Below, one piece after another: positions 18,875-29,190 of a DNA stretch of 64,000 nt. A program made the translations under genes and the position numbers. The notes under the pieces were generated by a model, which was not told the DNA's origin, searched no databases, and saw only the letters and a program-made list of their open reading frames with translations. Origin of the DNA: Thiopseudomonas alkaliphila. GTDB taxonomy: Bacteria > Pseudomonadota > Gammaproteobacteria > Pseudomonadales > Pseudomonadaceae. The stretch spans positions 2,417,001 to 2,481,000 of the forward strand of contig NZ_CP012358.1 of the NCBI RefSeq assembly GCF_001267175.1, given 5' to 3'. Within the stretch, counting starts at the first letter, position 1, and the number at the start of each line of letters is the position of its first letter.

Positions 18875-19636
18875 ATGAAGATGCGCATAGTTTTCTCGAT
18901 AATATTTGCTACTTTATACTTAACGGCTTGCGTATCTTCAGGAAGTGAAAGTCCCCTTAAGTCAAGCGAGGGTAAAGAGCAGGCAGTTAATGCTTATGTG
19001 CAGCTTGCCATTGGCTATTTGCAAGATGGTTTACCTGAGCAGGCTAAAAGGCCTTTACAAAAAGCATTGGAAATAGATCCTAAAAATGCTCATGTTAACG
19101 GCACTTTGGCCTATGTTTTTCAGCATGAAATGGAGTTTGAGCTAGCTGAACAATACTATCTTAAAGCTATTGCTCAAGAGCGCAGCTCTCGCACTCTAAA
19201 TAATTACGGTAGTTTTTTATACGAGCGCAAAGAGTATGCTAAAGCTTATCAACAGTTTACCGAAGCGGCTAAAGACACTATGTATGCTGAGCGGTCAAGG
19301 GTCTTTGAAAATTTAGGATTAACTGCCTCTAAATTAGGCAAGAGCAGTGAGGCAAAATATTATTTTGAGCGTTCATTGCGTTTAAATCCAGAGCAGCCAA
19401 GAGCCTCTTTAGAATTGGCGAGCTTATTGTTTGAACAGCAGCAATATGTGGCGGCACAAAAAAACTATGAAAACTTTCAACGGCTTGGTGAACACACTCC
19501 GCAAAGCTTAGTACTAGGTATTCGTTTAGCGCATATTTTTAACGACTCCAGTCAGGCTGCCAATTTAGAGTCACAGTTGCAACGCCTATATCCTGTATCG
19601 ACAGAGTATAGGCAATATCAGCGAGAGCATTTATGA
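18875..19636 (+). CDS. pilF: Type IV pilus biogenesis lipoprotein PilF (PilW)
   Basis: TPR lipoprotein that pilots the PilQ secretin to the outer membrane. From the ATG at 18875 it has 253 residues; signal peptide and lipobox LTAC put the lipidated residue at Cys19. At least five TPR units follow (for example GYLQDGLPEQAKRPLQKALE, and AEQYYLKAIAQ). The ribosome-binding site is AGGGAG; GTG at 18872 and ATG at 18881 are alternatives. It overlaps rodZ by 4 bases. No other pilus genes are in this window, but this ndk-rlmN-pilF-rodZ order is typical. Confidence 0.9.
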   Translation: MKMRIVFSIIFATLYLTACVSSGSESPLKSSEGKEQAVNAYVQLAIGYLQDGLPEQAKRPLQKALEIDPKNAHVNGTLAYVFQHEMEFELAEQYYLKAIAQERSSRTLNNYGSFLYERKEYAKAYQQFTEAAKDTMYAERSRVFENLGLTASKLGKSSEAKYYFERSLRLNPEQPRASLELASLLFEQQQYVAAQKNYENFQRLGEHTPQSLVLGIRLAHIFNDSSQAANLESQLQRLYPVSTEYRQYQREHL

Positions 19637-20583
19637 GTGAAGTTGAGCAGCAAGTCATTGCTGGCCCAGGCAATACTTTAAAAACAGCACGTGAGACTCG
19701 GGGCTTAAGTTTAAAAGAAGCTGCCGAGCGTTTGCGTTTAACTCCGCAAGTCATTATCGATTTAGAAGCGGATGATTACACGAATTTAGCCAAGGTTTAT
19801 TCCCGTGGATACCTGCGTACTTATGCGCAGTTTTTGCAGTTAGATGTTGCCGCTTTACTTGAGGCCCATGATCGTATTCAACAGCAAGCAGGGCCAACAG
19901 TGCAGCGGGTGAAAGTCATTCAAACGTTACCCGATGAGTCCAAGCTGTCGTGGAAATTGATGCGTTTTAGTGTGTTAGCGTTAATTTTATTGCTGCTTGG
20001 TTTGGTTTTGTTTTGGTGGTTTGAGCAAGATCGTAAGGAGCAGGCGCTGAACACTGCACCTAACGCATTACAGCAAGTGGAAATTCAGGGCTTAGATGGC
20101 AGCAGTGAAATTCACTCATTCCAAGCCCCGCTTGCAGAAACTCAAGTGTCTACGGTGGAGCCGGAACCAACTGAGTCAGCGGATATTGAATCAGAGTCGC
20201 CCTCTTCAGAGCCACATGCAGCAGAGATAGCAGAAAGCGAACCAGGCAGTGAGACTGCTGCAGTGGCAACAGAACAGGCTGAGCCGGTGCTGGATGAAGC
20301 AGTGGCGTTACCGGTGTTAGCTGAAGGACATGGGCAATTTGTGGCAGAATTTAGTGGCGAGTGCTGGTTAAGTGTGACCGATGCTAAAGGGAAAGTACTG
20401 TACTCAGGTACCAAGCGTGCTGGTGAACAATTAGAGGTAACAGGGTATGCACCCTTAGCGGTGCGCATTGGGTTAACTAGCTCAATCGCTAAAGCGACTT
20501 ACAATGGCGAGCACATTGACTTTAGTCATTATGGCAATGGTAAGACCGCTAGACTGAAATTGGGGCAAGAACATGCACGGTGA
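19633..20583 (+). CDS. rodZ: Cytoskeleton protein RodZ
   Basis: Membrane protein that links MreB filaments to the cell-wall elongation machinery. The 316-residue protein has an N-terminal Cro/Xre-like helix-turn-helix (about 12-75, [18 protein letters not shown]), one membrane segment (about 111-130), a Ser/Glu/Ala-rich periplasmic linker and a C-terminal DUF4115 beta domain (about 245-315, [19 protein letters not shown]). The start overlaps the pilF stop as ATGA, and the end overlaps ispG by 11 bases. Confidence 0.92.
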   Translation: MSEVEQQVIAGPGNTLKTARETRGLSLKEAAERLRLTPQVIIDLEADDYTNLAKVYSRGYLRTYAQFLQLDVAALLEAHDRIQQQAGPTVQRVKVIQTLPDESKLSWKLMRFSVLALILLLLGLVLFWWFEQDRKEQALNTAPNALQQVEIQGLDGSSEIHSFQAPLAETQVSTVEPEPTESADIESESPSSEPHAAEIAESEPGSETAAVATEQAEPVLDEAVALPVLAEGHGQFVAEFSGECWLSVTDAKGKVLYSGTKRAGEQLEVTGYAPLAVRIGLTSSIAKATYNGEHIDFSHYGNGKTARLKLGQEHAR

Positions 20584-21685
20584 AAATCCGATTAAACGTC
20601 GTCAATCACGCAAGATTATGGTGGGAAATGTTGCCGTTGGTGGTGATGCACCGATTAGCGTGCAAAGCATGACCAACACTGAAACCTGTGATGTAGCAGC
20701 GACAGTGGCGCAGATTAAACGCTTAGAGCAAGCCGGAGCGGATATTGTCAGGGTTTCGGTGCCGACTATGGAAGCTGCTGAAGCCTTTGGCAAAATTAAG
20801 CTACAAAGCGCGGTGCCTTTAGTAGCTGATATTCATTTTGATTATAAAATTGCTCTGCGAGTGGCTGAACTAGGTGTTGATTGCTTACGCATTAATCCGG
20901 GCAATATTGGCCGTGAAGACCGAGTGAAAGCCGTGGTAGAAGCAGCGCGAGATCGCGGCATTCCAATTCGAATTGGGGTTAATGCTGGATCTTTAGAAAA
21001 AGATTTACAAAAAAAATATGGCGAGCCAACGCCTGATGCGCTGGTTGAATCAGCATTGCGGCATGTGGAGCACTTAGATCGGTTAAACTTTCCTGATTTT
21101 AAAGTCAGTGTAAAAGCCTCGGATGTATTTATGGCCGTTGAGGCCTATCGTAAACTGGCGCAGCAAATCGAGCAGCCATTGCATTTAGGTATTACCGAAG
21201 CCGGTGGACTGCGCTCAGGTACCGTGAAATCAGCGGTTGGCTTAGGCATGTTACTGGCTGAAGGCATTGGTGATACCTTGCGTATTTCTTTGGCTGCAGA
21301 CCCAGTAGAAGAAATTAAAGTTGGCTTTGATATTTTAAAATCACTGAAGTTACGTAGCCGTGGAATTAACTTTATTGCTTGTCCGAGCTGCTCACGGCAA
21401 AACTTTGATGTGGTGAAAACCATGAATGAGCTGGAAGCCCGTCTGGATGATTTATTAGTGCCGTTAGACGTTGCAGTGATTGGCTGTGTGGTAAATGGGC
21501 CAGGCGAAGCTAAAGAGGCTGATATAGGCCTGACGGGTGGCTCGCCAAACTTGGTTTATATTGATGGTAAACCGGTTAGTAAATTAAATAATGAGCAGTT
21601 GGTGGATCAGCTCGAGCAAACGATCCGTCAGCAAGCAGCCGCGAAATTGGCTGCGAACGCTAATCTTATCGCGCGAAGTAAATAA
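20573..21685 (+). CDS. ispG: 4-hydroxy-3-methylbut-2-enyl diphosphate synthase IspG (GcpE)
   Basis: [4Fe-4S] enzyme of the methylerythritol phosphate pathway that converts MEcPP to HMBPP. It has 370 residues. The cluster ligands are Cys270, Cys273 (IACPSCSRQ) and Cys305 (GCVVNGPGE), with the following glutamate as the fourth ligand, the same numbering as E. coli. The N-terminal TIM-barrel part includes [14 protein letters not shown] and RINPGNIG. It is another client of the isc system. Translation is probably coupled to rodZ through the overlap. Confidence 0.97.
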   Translation: MHGENPIKRRQSRKIMVGNVAVGGDAPISVQSMTNTETCDVAATVAQIKRLEQAGADIVRVSVPTMEAAEAFGKIKLQSAVPLVADIHFDYKIALRVAELGVDCLRINPGNIGREDRVKAVVEAARDRGIPIRIGVNAGSLEKDLQKKYGEPTPDALVESALRHVEHLDRLNFPDFKVSVKASDVFMAVEAYRKLAQQIEQPLHLGITEAGGLRSGTVKSAVGLGMLLAEGIGDTLRISLAADPVEEIKVGFDILKSLKLRSRGINFIACPSCSRQNFDVVKTMNELEARLDDLLVPLDVAVIGCVVNGPGEAKEADIGLTGGSPNLVYIDGKPVSKLNNEQLVDQLEQTIRQQAAAKLAANANLIARSK

Positions 21686-21694
21686 GGATTCCTA

Positions 21695-22984
21695 GTGAGT
21701 AAAGCGTTGCAAGCCATTCGTGGCATGAATGATATTCTCCCAGAGCAAACTCCGGTTTGGCGTTATTTTGAGCAAACCGTAGCGGATTTATTAGATAGTT
21801 ATGGCTATCGTCAAATTCGTATGCCGATTGTAGAGTTTACTGAGTTGTTTAAACGCTCGATTGGTGAAGTGACTGATATTGTTGAAAAAGAAATGTACAC
21901 TTTTGCCGATCGCAACGGTGATTCCTTAACCTTGCGTCCAGAAGGCACAGCCAGCTGTGGCAGGGCGGTAATGGAACATGGCTTAATTAATAACGGGCAA
22001 GTGCAAAAGTTATGGTATATCGGCCAGATGTTCCGTCACGAACGACCACAAAAAGGCCGCTATCGTCAGTTCCACCAAATTGGAGTTGAAGCTTTTAACC
22101 TACCGGGGCCTGACATTGATGCTGAGCTAATTATTCTAACTTGGCGGTTATGGAAGCAATTAGGTATTCAAGAGGTGGTTACTCTTGAACTCAATAGCCT
22201 AGGTACAGCAGAAGCTCGTGCGGTGTATCGTAAAGCGCTGGTTGAATACCTAGAGCAGCATTTTGATCAGTTGGATGAAGACAGTCAGCGCCGCTTAAGC
22301 ACTAATCCATTACGCGTGCTCGATAGCAAAAATGCACAAACCCAAGCGTTATTAGAAAACGCACCCAAGCTGGATCAGTATTTGGATCAAGAGTCGGTTG
22401 AGCACTTTAACGGAGTCAAAGCGCGCTTAGATGCAGCGGGCGTGCCCTATGTAATTAACGCTAAGTTGGTGCGTGGACTCGATTACTACGGTAAAACAGT
22501 GTTTGAGTGGGTAACCACTGAATTAGGCGCTCAGGGTACGGTGTGTGCCGGCGGACGTTATGACGGGTTAATTGAACAACTTGGTGGTAAACCGACCACG
22601 GGTGTTGGTTTTGCCATGGGCATTGAGCGCTTAATTCTATTACTGGAAACATTGGATAAAATTCCAGCCAGTTTAGCTCGTACGGTGGATGTGTTTGTTT
22701 GTGCATTTGGTGAACAAGCTGAGTTGCAAGCGCTGAATTTAGTTGAGGCTTTACGCGATCAACAGCCGCAGCTACGGATTCTAGTAAATGCCGGCGGCGG
22801 TAGCTTTAAAAGCCAGTTTAAAAAAGCCGATCGCAGTGGTGCATTATATGCGTTAGTGCTGGGTGAAGATGAGTGCACGCAGCAAGTGGTGGCGATTAAA
22901 CCGCTACGCACAGAGGGCGAGCAAATTAGCGTTCCGTGGGATCAGTTGTCTGAGTATTTAACTCAACAGTTTTCCTCTCATTAA
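21695..22984 (+). CDS. hisS: Histidyl-tRNA synthetase
   Basis: Class II aminoacyl-tRNA synthetase of 429 residues that charges tRNA-His. Motif 2 lies near [15 protein letters not shown], the histidine-specific motif is [15 protein letters not shown], and motif 3 ends in [11 protein letters not shown]. The anticodon-binding domain covers about 330-425. The start is GTG at 21695 with AAGGA upstream. It follows ispG by 9 bases. Confidence 0.97.
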   Translation: MSKALQAIRGMNDILPEQTPVWRYFEQTVADLLDSYGYRQIRMPIVEFTELFKRSIGEVTDIVEKEMYTFADRNGDSLTLRPEGTASCGRAVMEHGLINNGQVQKLWYIGQMFRHERPQKGRYRQFHQIGVEAFNLPGPDIDAELIILTWRLWKQLGIQEVVTLELNSLGTAEARAVYRKALVEYLEQHFDQLDEDSQRRLSTNPLRVLDSKNAQTQALLENAPKLDQYLDQESVEHFNGVKARLDAAGVPYVINAKLVRGLDYYGKTVFEWVTTELGAQGTVCAGGRYDGLIEQLGGKPTTGVGFAMGIERLILLLETLDKIPASLARTVDVFVCAFGEQAELQALNLVEALRDQQPQLRILVNAGGGSFKSQFKKADRSGALYALVLGEDECTQQVVAIKPLRTEGEQISVPWDQLSEYLTQQFSSH

Positions 22985-23008
22985 TTGAATTAAAATAGGA
23001 GTATCGGC

Positions 23009-23659
23009 GTGTCTGATCGTACTGAAGAAGAACAAATAGCGCTGATTAAAGACTGGTGGAAGCGCAATGGCACCTCATTAGTAGTGGGAGTATGTGCTGC
23101 AGTTTGTTTAGTCGTAGGCTGGAATTTTTGGCAAAACTCACAAACTACGCAGGCGCAAAATGCATCGGCATTGTACCTAAGCTTGTTAGAAAACTCGTTA
23201 AATACAAAAGATGCGGTTGATATTAGCGAGGCAACTAGTATCGTGGGTGAGTTGCGCACAACCGCTAAAGGAACCCATGCTCAGCAATATGCTGAGCTGA
23301 TTTTAGCTAAACTTGCGGTTGAAGAAGATCGCCTTGAAGAAGCGGCGCAGATTTTAGCGCCTGTGGTTGAGAAGCCTGCTGACTCTATTACTGGTGAGTT
23401 AGCGCGTCAACGTTTAGCACGAGTATTAAGTGCTCAAGAAAAATACGAAGAAGCTTTGGCGTTATTTAATAGTCAAGCACCGGAAGCTTTTTTAGCTACC
23501 CGTGAAGAAGTGCGTGGAGACATTTTGGTGATGGCAAATCGTCTTGAGGAAGCGTATACCGCTTACGATAATGCACGCAAAGCATTGAGTAACTCTGCAG
23601 CAGAAAGTGCTTTATTAATGAAACTTGATGATCTGCCAGCCCCCAATAAGGATGCTTAA
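23009..23659 (+). CDS. yfgM: YfgM-family membrane TPR protein (SecYEG accessory)
   Basis: A 216-residue protein with a cytoplasmic N-terminus (RTEEEQIALIKDWWKRNG), one membrane segment at about 23-42 and a periplasmic TPR-like domain (DUF2133). In E. coli YfgM associates with PpiD at the SecYEG translocon and passes substrates to periplasmic chaperones. It starts with GTG, supported by AGGAG. Its stop is one base from the bamB start. The hisS-yfgM-bamB-der order is widely conserved, which supports the call. Confidence 0.9.
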   Translation: MSDRTEEEQIALIKDWWKRNGTSLVVGVCAAVCLVVGWNFWQNSQTTQAQNASALYLSLLENSLNTKDAVDISEATSIVGELRTTAKGTHAQQYAELILAKLAVEEDRLEEAAQILAPVVEKPADSITGELARQRLARVLSAQEKYEEALALFNSQAPEAFLATREEVRGDILVMANRLEEAYTAYDNARKALSNSAAESALLMKLDDLPAPNKDA

Positions 23660-23660
23660 T

Positions 23661-24803
23661 ATGAAGTTATCACATAGTTTAGCTGTACTGGCGTTGTCAT
23701 TATTGGCGGTCGGATGTAGTAGCACTGGCAGTAAAGAGTTGCCGCCATTAGCCTTGCAAAAAATCCAGCAGGAAGTGGGCTTAAAAACCGAATGGTCACG
23801 TTCGGTGGGTGTTGGGCAAGGTAAACTGTGGAATAATCTAACACCAGCAGCTGAAGGTGATACGCTCTTTGTTGCTGATGCTAAGGGTCTAGTGCAATCG
23901 TTAGATCGCTTTACTGGTAAAAGTAAGTGGCAAACTAAGCTGAAGAGCGATATTTCAGGTGCTGTCGGGGTTGGCTATGGCATGGTGCTGTTAGCCGCAT
24001 TGGATGGCAGCATTATTGCTTTAGATAGCCAGACTGGTGAACAGCACTGGATCAGTCAGATTGATAGTGAGGTATTAAGTGCCCCTGCTATTAATGGGGA
24101 TGTAGTAGTGGTACAAACCCAGGACGATCGCCTTATTGCTTTAGATGCCTATGATGGTCGTCAGCGTTGGGTATATGACAATACTCCTGCACTTTTAACT
24201 TTACGTGGTACCAGTGCGCCAATTATTACGGATCAAGTGGTATTTGCCGGATTATCTACCGGTAAAGTGATTGCCGTAGATACCGAGCGTGGTTTACCTA
24301 TTTGGGAGCAAAGGGTCGCTATTCCTAGTGGTCGCACTGAGCTTGAGCGTATGGTCGATGTAGATGGTGATTTGTTACTGAATGACGGCATTTTATATGT
24401 TGCTAGCTACCAAGGGCGTTTAGCCGGTCTTGATGCACAAAGTGGCCAGGTGTTGTGGCAGCGTGATGCCTCTAGCTATGTGGGACTTGCCGAAGGCTAC
24501 GGTAATGCTTATGCCAGTTTGGCCGATGGCCGTGTAGAGGCAGTAGATCAACGCTCATCGGTAGTGCTTTGGAGTAATGAAGATCTATTACGTCGTCAAC
24601 TATCAGCGCCTGCCACCTTAGCTAGCTATATTGCTGTAGGTGACTTAGAAGGTTATTTGCATCTATTAAGCCAAGTAGATGGTCGTTTTGTTGCACGCAC
24701 CCGAGTTGACTCCAAAGGGTTGCGTGCACAACCCTTAGTCGTAGGTGATTGGATTTATGCTTATGGTAATGGCGGCAAGCTTGTCGCATTAACCATTAAG
24801 TAG
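23661..24803 (+). CDS. bamB: Outer-membrane assembly lipoprotein BamB
   Basis: Lipoprotein of the BAM complex, which inserts beta-barrel proteins in the outer membrane. From the ATG at 23661 it has 380 residues, with signal peptide and lipobox LAVGC (lipidated Cys19, followed by Ser). An eight-bladed PQQ-like propeller follows, with repeats such as GSIIALDSQTGEQHW, RLIALDAYDGRQRWVYD and RLAGLDAQSGQVLWQRD. An in-frame extension to 23625 lies inside yfgM and is rejected. Confidence 0.95.
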   Translation: MKLSHSLAVLALSLLAVGCSSTGSKELPPLALQKIQQEVGLKTEWSRSVGVGQGKLWNNLTPAAEGDTLFVADAKGLVQSLDRFTGKSKWQTKLKSDISGAVGVGYGMVLLAALDGSIIALDSQTGEQHWISQIDSEVLSAPAINGDVVVVQTQDDRLIALDAYDGRQRWVYDNTPALLTLRGTSAPIITDQVVFAGLSTGKVIAVDTERGLPIWEQRVAIPSGRTELERMVDVDGDLLLNDGILYVASYQGRLAGLDAQSGQVLWQRDASSYVGLAEGYGNAYASLADGRVEAVDQRSSVVLWSNEDLLRRQLSAPATLASYIAVGDLEGYLHLLSQVDGRFVARTRVDSKGLRAQPLVVGDWIYAYGNGGKLVALTIK

Positions 24804-24822
24804 TAGGTACGCCTGTATTGTG

Positions 24823-24861
24823 AGCCGCTATCTAATTGTTGGTAGCGGCTTTTTGTTTTTT
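24823..24861 (+). terminator. Rho-independent terminator after bamB
   Basis: AGCCGCTA (24823-24830) pairs with TAGCGGCT (24843-24850), extended by a G-U and a C-G pair, followed by a long T-rich tract (TTTTGTTTTTTT). It separates bamB from der; der must be partly expressed by read-through or its own start. Confidence 0.9.
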
Positions 24862-24883
24862 TGATTTATCGCTGGAGGAACTC

Positions 24884-26353
24884 ATGGTTCCTGTAATTGC
24901 TTTGGTAGGCCGACCGAATGTTGGCAAATCAACCCTCTTCAACCGCCTAACCAGAACCCGCGATGCCATTGTTGGTGATATTCCAGGTTTAACCCGTGAT
25001 CGTCAGTATGGCGACGCTAAGTGGCAAGGTCGTAGTTTTATTCTGATTGATACCGGAGGTATTTCCGGTGATGAAGAAGGCATTGACGCCAAAATGGCTG
25101 CTCAGTCGCTGCAGGCGATTGAAGAGGCTGATGCAGTCTTTTTCTTGGTCGATGCCCGCGATGGTTTGTGCGTGGCTGATGAGTATATCGCGGAACATTT
25201 GCGCAAACGCAATAAGCAAACCTTTGTTGTAGTGAACAAGGTCGATAGCTTAGATGAGGAAGTGGCGCGAGCGGAATTTAGCCCATTAGGCTTGGGTGAT
25301 TCATTTGCGATTGCGGCTGCCCATGGCCGTGGGATTAATCCGTTAATGCAGCATGTCATTGGCCATGTTCAGGAAGAAGAACCTGAAGTAACCGATGCAG
25401 AGTTAGCCGCAGTTGAACAAGGTCAAGAGCTGGCTAGAATTCCAGGTCCTGATGAGAAAGATGGGATTAAAATTGCCATCATTGGTCGCCCTAACGTGGG
25501 TAAGTCCACCTTAGTGAACCGCATGCTCGGTGAAGAGCGCGTGGTGGTGTATGACCAACCCGGTACCACTCGCGACAGTATTTATATTCCCTTTGAGCGT
25601 GACGACGAAAAATACACCCTGATTGATACCGCAGGGGTGCGCCGCCGCGGCAAGATTCATGAAGAGGCGGAAAAGTTCTCGGTAGTGAAAACCTTGCAAG
25701 CCATTAAAGATGCCAACGTGGTGATCTTTGTTATGGATGCCCGCGAAGGGGTGGTTGAACATGATCTCAGCCTCGTTGGCTTTGCTTTAGAGGCAGGGCG
25801 TGCGATTGTAGTCGCGTTAAATAAATGGGATGGCATGCAACCGAGCGAGCGCGATTATGTAAAAACCGAATTAGAGCGTCGACTGTACTTTTTAAACTTT
25901 GCTGATATCCACTTTATTTCGGCGCTGCATGGGACAGGCGTAGGGCACTTATATCAGTCGGTGCAAGCGGCGTTTAAGTCAGCCATCACTCGCTGGCCAA
26001 CTAACCGCTTAACGCAAATTTTAGAAGATGCAGTGCAAGAGCATCAGCCACCGATGGTGAATGGCCGCCGTATTAAATTACGCTATGCCCACTTAGGTGG
26101 CGCTAACCCGCCGTTAATTGTGATTCATGGTAATCAAGTAGATGGTGTGCCTAAAAGCTATACCCGCTATTTAGAGAATACATATCGTAAAGTGCTTAAG
26201 TTGGTAGGGACGCCGATTCGTATTGAATACAAGGGCGGTAGTAACCCTTACGAAGATAAGAAAAACAAGCTCAGCGAGCGGCAAGTGAATAAGAAAAAAC
26301 GGTTGCTGGCGCGGAAAAAAGAAATGGAAAAAAGAAAGAAGAATAAGCGTTAA
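24884..26353 (+). CDS. der: GTPase Der (EngA)
   Basis: Double-GTPase needed for 50S ribosome assembly. It has 489 residues from the ATG at 24884, which has GGAGGAA upstream; the longer frame to 24836 overlaps the terminator. The first P-loop is GRPNVGKS at 9-16 and the second at 201-208, each followed by DTGG/DTAG and NKxD motifs (VVNKVDS, ALNKWDG). The C-terminal KH-like domain (about 370-465) and a strongly basic Lys/Arg tail that likely binds rRNA complete it. Confidence 0.97.
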   Translation: MVPVIALVGRPNVGKSTLFNRLTRTRDAIVGDIPGLTRDRQYGDAKWQGRSFILIDTGGISGDEEGIDAKMAAQSLQAIEEADAVFFLVDARDGLCVADEYIAEHLRKRNKQTFVVVNKVDSLDEEVARAEFSPLGLGDSFAIAAAHGRGINPLMQHVIGHVQEEEPEVTDAELAAVEQGQELARIPGPDEKDGIKIAIIGRPNVGKSTLVNRMLGEERVVVYDQPGTTRDSIYIPFERDDEKYTLIDTAGVRRRGKIHEEAEKFSVVKTLQAIKDANVVIFVMDAREGVVEHDLSLVGFALEAGRAIVVALNKWDGMQPSERDYVKTELERRLYFLNFADIHFISALHGTGVGHLYQSVQAAFKSAITRWPTNRLTQILEDAVQEHQPPMVNGRRIKLRYAHLGGANPPLIVIHGNQVDGVPKSYTRYLENTYRKVLKLVGTPIRIEYKGGSNPYEDKKNKLSERQVNKKKRLLARKKEMEKRKKNKR

Positions 26354-26377
26354 GCCATCGCTAAACTGGCTGTTCAT

Positions 26378-26413
26378 ACCCGCTCAGTTATTCAAGACTG
26401 TGCGGGTTTTTTA
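26378..26413 (+). terminator. Rho-independent terminator after der
   Basis: ACCCGC (26378-26383) plus CAGT pair with ACTG plus GCGGGT (26402-26407) across one T-T mismatch, then a T-rich run. It closes the core block before the heme locus. Confidence 0.85.
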
Positions 26414-26478
26414 TTTCTAGCAGAGTTTTTGTTAAACAAATTTACTGTTTCGATTGAACTTTACGTCTTACATGCGAG

Positions 26479-26493
26479 TGATTCTTATTACTG
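26479..26493 (+). promoter_or_regulatory. Weak Fur-box-like sequence before the heme receptor gene
   Basis: TGATTCTTATTACTG resembles the 7-1-7 Fur motif (TGATAATNATTATCA) at about 9 of 15 positions, 22 bases before the receptor start. This is weak; the strong Fur box is at 30174-30194. Confidence 0.25.
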
Positions 26494-26515
26494 GATATGG
26501 TAGGACCTATTGTTC

Positions 26516-29080
26516 ATGCTTTCTAATTTCAACAAAACGATATTAGCCGTAGCGCTACAAACTTCCTTGATCTTAACTGTTGTGGTGACCCCCAGTTCAT
26601 TGCTGGCGGCCGCTGAGACTACTGCAGTACAAGCGGCAAGTAAGCGCCAAGACTTTGCTATAACCGGCCTAAGTCTCGATCAGGCCTTGCTTCAATTTGC
26701 CGAGCAGGCAAGGCTACAGCTGTTATTTAAACCCAGTGCTTATCGGCACTGGCCAGCTCCAAAGGTGATAGGAAAATTCACAGCAGAACAAGCGCTGGAG
26801 CAATTAATCAAAGGTTTACCGGTGCATTATCAATGGCTCAGCGAGCGCCAATTGCGCATGAGTACAAAGCCCGTGGCAACCCTTAGTTTAGCTACAGAGC
26901 AGGTAGTAGCCGAAGCGTTAGACGCGAGCGATACTCAGCAGATTACCCATTCAGCAACTGACTTAACTCGTTTAGCCATTCAAGATGAGCGTGATTTAGT
27001 GCGTCTAAGCACCGGAGTGAGCGTGGTAGAGGGTGGTCGTAGCGGTAGTAATGGCTACGCTATTCGTGGGGTGGATGCGGATCGGGTGGCAATTACAGTA
27101 GATGGCGTACCCCAAGCTGAAAGCTTTGCTCCCGATGTATATCAAGGTTACGGTTACTTTAATGGCACCCGTAATACCACGGAGCTAGAAAATATCCAGC
27201 AGGTAGTGATTAGTAAAGGCGCTGATTCACTGAGTGTGGGCAGTGGTGGGATTGGTGGAGCGGTGCAGTTTCGTACCAAAAACGTAGCCGATTTTATTCG
27301 GCCTGAGCAGAATTTTGGCTTGCTGGCAAAAGTGGGTTATTCCTCTAAAAATGCTGAATGGCGACAGGTTGCGGGGGGCGCTGTACGTCAGGATAACACT
27401 GGGGCATTGCTGCAATATACCAAGCGCCAAGGACATCAGCTCAAGCACTTCGGCGGTGGCTTTAATGGCTATGGCGCAGAGCGTGAACGACCTGATCCCC
27501 AGGATACAAAAAGTGAGTCTTGGCTTGCTAAAGTTGAGCATTGCATAACGGCTACACAGTGCTTGGATATCGGTTATGAACAGCGAAAACAACAGGCTGA
27601 CACTCAAGAAAAATCCTACTCAAAAGTATTTGGCTCACTGCGAACGGCCCAAGACTCATCGCCGTATCAGCGCTGGAGTGCAGGCTATACTTGGCTGCTT
27701 GATGACTACGGTGTAGATGAATTTAACGTGCGCTACGCCAAGCAAAAAATTGAACAGCATTCGGTGACCAAAAACTATTGGGAAACCGATCCCAGCCATG
27801 CTTATCAAATTTATGACCGCATTATTTATCAAGATCGTGATCAAGTGGATGTGGGCCTAAAGAGCCAAGAGGTTGCGTTAGGTAATACAAGCCATCAATT
27901 GGCAATGGATGTGCAGTATGCAAAGAATCAGTTTACTAATGAAAACCACGACACCACGCAGCTAAAAGGCAGCAAGGTGTCGGTCATGAGCTACAACATT
28001 ATTCATCCGGTTAAAACCACTGATATTAATCTTCGCCTGCAAGACAGTATTCAGTTCAATCAGGACTGGTCTGGCTTTGTTGGGCTACGTTACGACCGTT
28101 ATCAACATCAGCCGCAATTAGATTCGATGCGCTCATTGCACCTGCGGGAAACCCGAGCCTTAGAGGAGAAAACCTTTTCCGCCGTTACTTGGAATGCCGG
28201 ACTAAATGTTCAGCTAACCGATAATCTGGCATTGCAATATAAAGTAGGCACCGGTTTTCGTGCACCTAAAGCGGCTGAAATGTATTTTGAATACACCTCG
28301 CCACCGAGCTTTATTGATGCCAACCCTGACTTAAAAGCAGAACATGCGATGAATCATGAGTTGTCATTGACGTTTAATGGCGATTTAGGTCAGGCCACGG
28401 TCAGTGGTTTTATTAGCCGTTATAAAGACTTTATTGAAGAACGTCACCAAACCCAGTGGGGCAAAAACCCATGGTTTGGACATCCTTTAGTGCCCAATGC
28501 CCAAGAGTTTCGAGAAGAGGATCATTTTCAATTCGTGAACATTGATCGCGCAACCGTGAAGGGAATTGAATTTAATGGTCGGCTCTATTTAGATCAGCTG
28601 TGGTCAGCATTGTCACAAGGGGCTGAGGCACGCTTAAGCTTTACCCAAGCCCAGGGGCGCTTAAAAGGCGGTGATGGCATGCGCGCCTTGCAGCCCTTTA
28701 AGTTAGTCAGTGGAGTAGGTTTTAATGCGCCCAGCCAAAACTGGGGCATTCATTATGATCTGAGCTATTTTGCCGGCAAAAGAAAACGTGATACTCAGCA
28801 AACCACTAATGATTGGCGCGGCGAAATTAAGCACTATGCAAAATACTTAAATCAGTCAGCTTATGTTTCTGATGTACGTGGCTACTGGCATGTGACGGAT
28901 AACTTCACCCTCAGCGGTGGGGTATATAACCTGTTTAATAAAAAATACAGCACTTGGGATAGCCTACGTTCGATTCCTGAATTTGGCACCACCAATATGA
29001 TTGGTTGGCAGGATAAAGGCTTGCATCGCTTTACCGCGCCAGGTCGAAACTTTGCAGTAGTTATGGAGGCGCGTTATTAA
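26516..29080 (+). CDS. TonB-dependent heme/hemoprotein receptor with signalling domain
   Basis: Outer-membrane receptor of 854 residues, probably for heme or a heme protein. A signal peptide (about 1-34) is followed by an STN domain (about 45-115, GLSLDQALLQFAEQARLQLL), the periplasmic domain that talks to FecR-type regulators; a plug (about 130-240) and a beta-barrel ending in aromatic-rich FAVVMEARY. Heme-receptor signatures FRAP (581-584) and NPDL (603-606) are present, but no histidine lies between them, where many heme receptors have one. Cys343 and Cys349 could form a loop disulfide, as in hemoglobin/transferrin receptors. ATG 26516 is preferred over TTG 26510. Linkage to hemO supports heme; the exact ligand is unknown. 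Confidence 0.85.
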   Translation: MLSNFNKTILAVALQTSLILTVVVTPSSLLAAAETTAVQAASKRQDFAITGLSLDQALLQFAEQARLQLLFKPSAYRHWPAPKVIGKFTAEQALEQLIKGLPVHYQWLSERQLRMSTKPVATLSLATEQVVAEALDASDTQQITHSATDLTRLAIQDERDLVRLSTGVSVVEGGRSGSNGYAIRGVDADRVAITVDGVPQAESFAPDVYQGYGYFNGTRNTTELENIQQVVISKGADSLSVGSGGIGGAVQFRTKNVADFIRPEQNFGLLAKVGYSSKNAEWRQVAGGAVRQDNTGALLQYTKRQGHQLKHFGGGFNGYGAERERPDPQDTKSESWLAKVEHCITATQCLDIGYEQRKQQADTQEKSYSKVFGSLRTAQDSSPYQRWSAGYTWLLDDYGVDEFNVRYAKQKIEQHSVTKNYWETDPSHAYQIYDRIIYQDRDQVDVGLKSQEVALGNTSHQLAMDVQYAKNQFTNENHDTTQLKGSKVSVMSYNIIHPVKTTDINLRLQDSIQFNQDWSGFVGLRYDRYQHQPQLDSMRSLHLRETRALEEKTFSAVTWNAGLNVQLTDNLALQYKVGTGFRAPKAAEMYFEYTSPPSFIDANPDLKAEHAMNHELSLTFNGDLGQATVSGFISRYKDFIEERHQTQWGKNPWFGHPLVPNAQEFREEDHFQFVNIDRATVKGIEFNGRLYLDQLWSALSQGAEARLSFTQAQGRLKGGDGMRALQPFKLVSGVGFNAPSQNWGIHYDLSYFAGKRKRDTQQTTNDWRGEIKHYAKYLNQSAYVSDVRGYWHVTDNFTLSGGVYNLFNKKYSTWDSLRSIPEFGTTNMIGWQDKGLHRFTAPGRNFAVVMEARY

Positions 29081-29113
29081 TTAAGGCCTGCAGAGGTGTG
29101 TGAGTAAATCGTG

Positions 29114-29134
29114 AAGCAATAATTTTTACTGCTT
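29114..29134 (+). other. Imperfect inverted repeat between receptor gene and hemO
   Basis: AAGCAATAAT and TTTACTGCTT form arms with one mismatch across the 110-base gap before hemO. It may be a weak hairpin or a binding site; no T-tract follows. Nothing else recognisable is in this gap. Confidence 0.3.
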
Positions 29135-29190
29135 ATTGAGATTGATTCGTCTTTAGCTTTGAAGTCTTAATTATTTATCAGGTAGCTATC

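Noticed and set aside
27227..27607. 126-residue minus-strand frame inside the receptor gene
   Set aside because: Antisense to conserved plug and barrel sequence; no recognisable domain.
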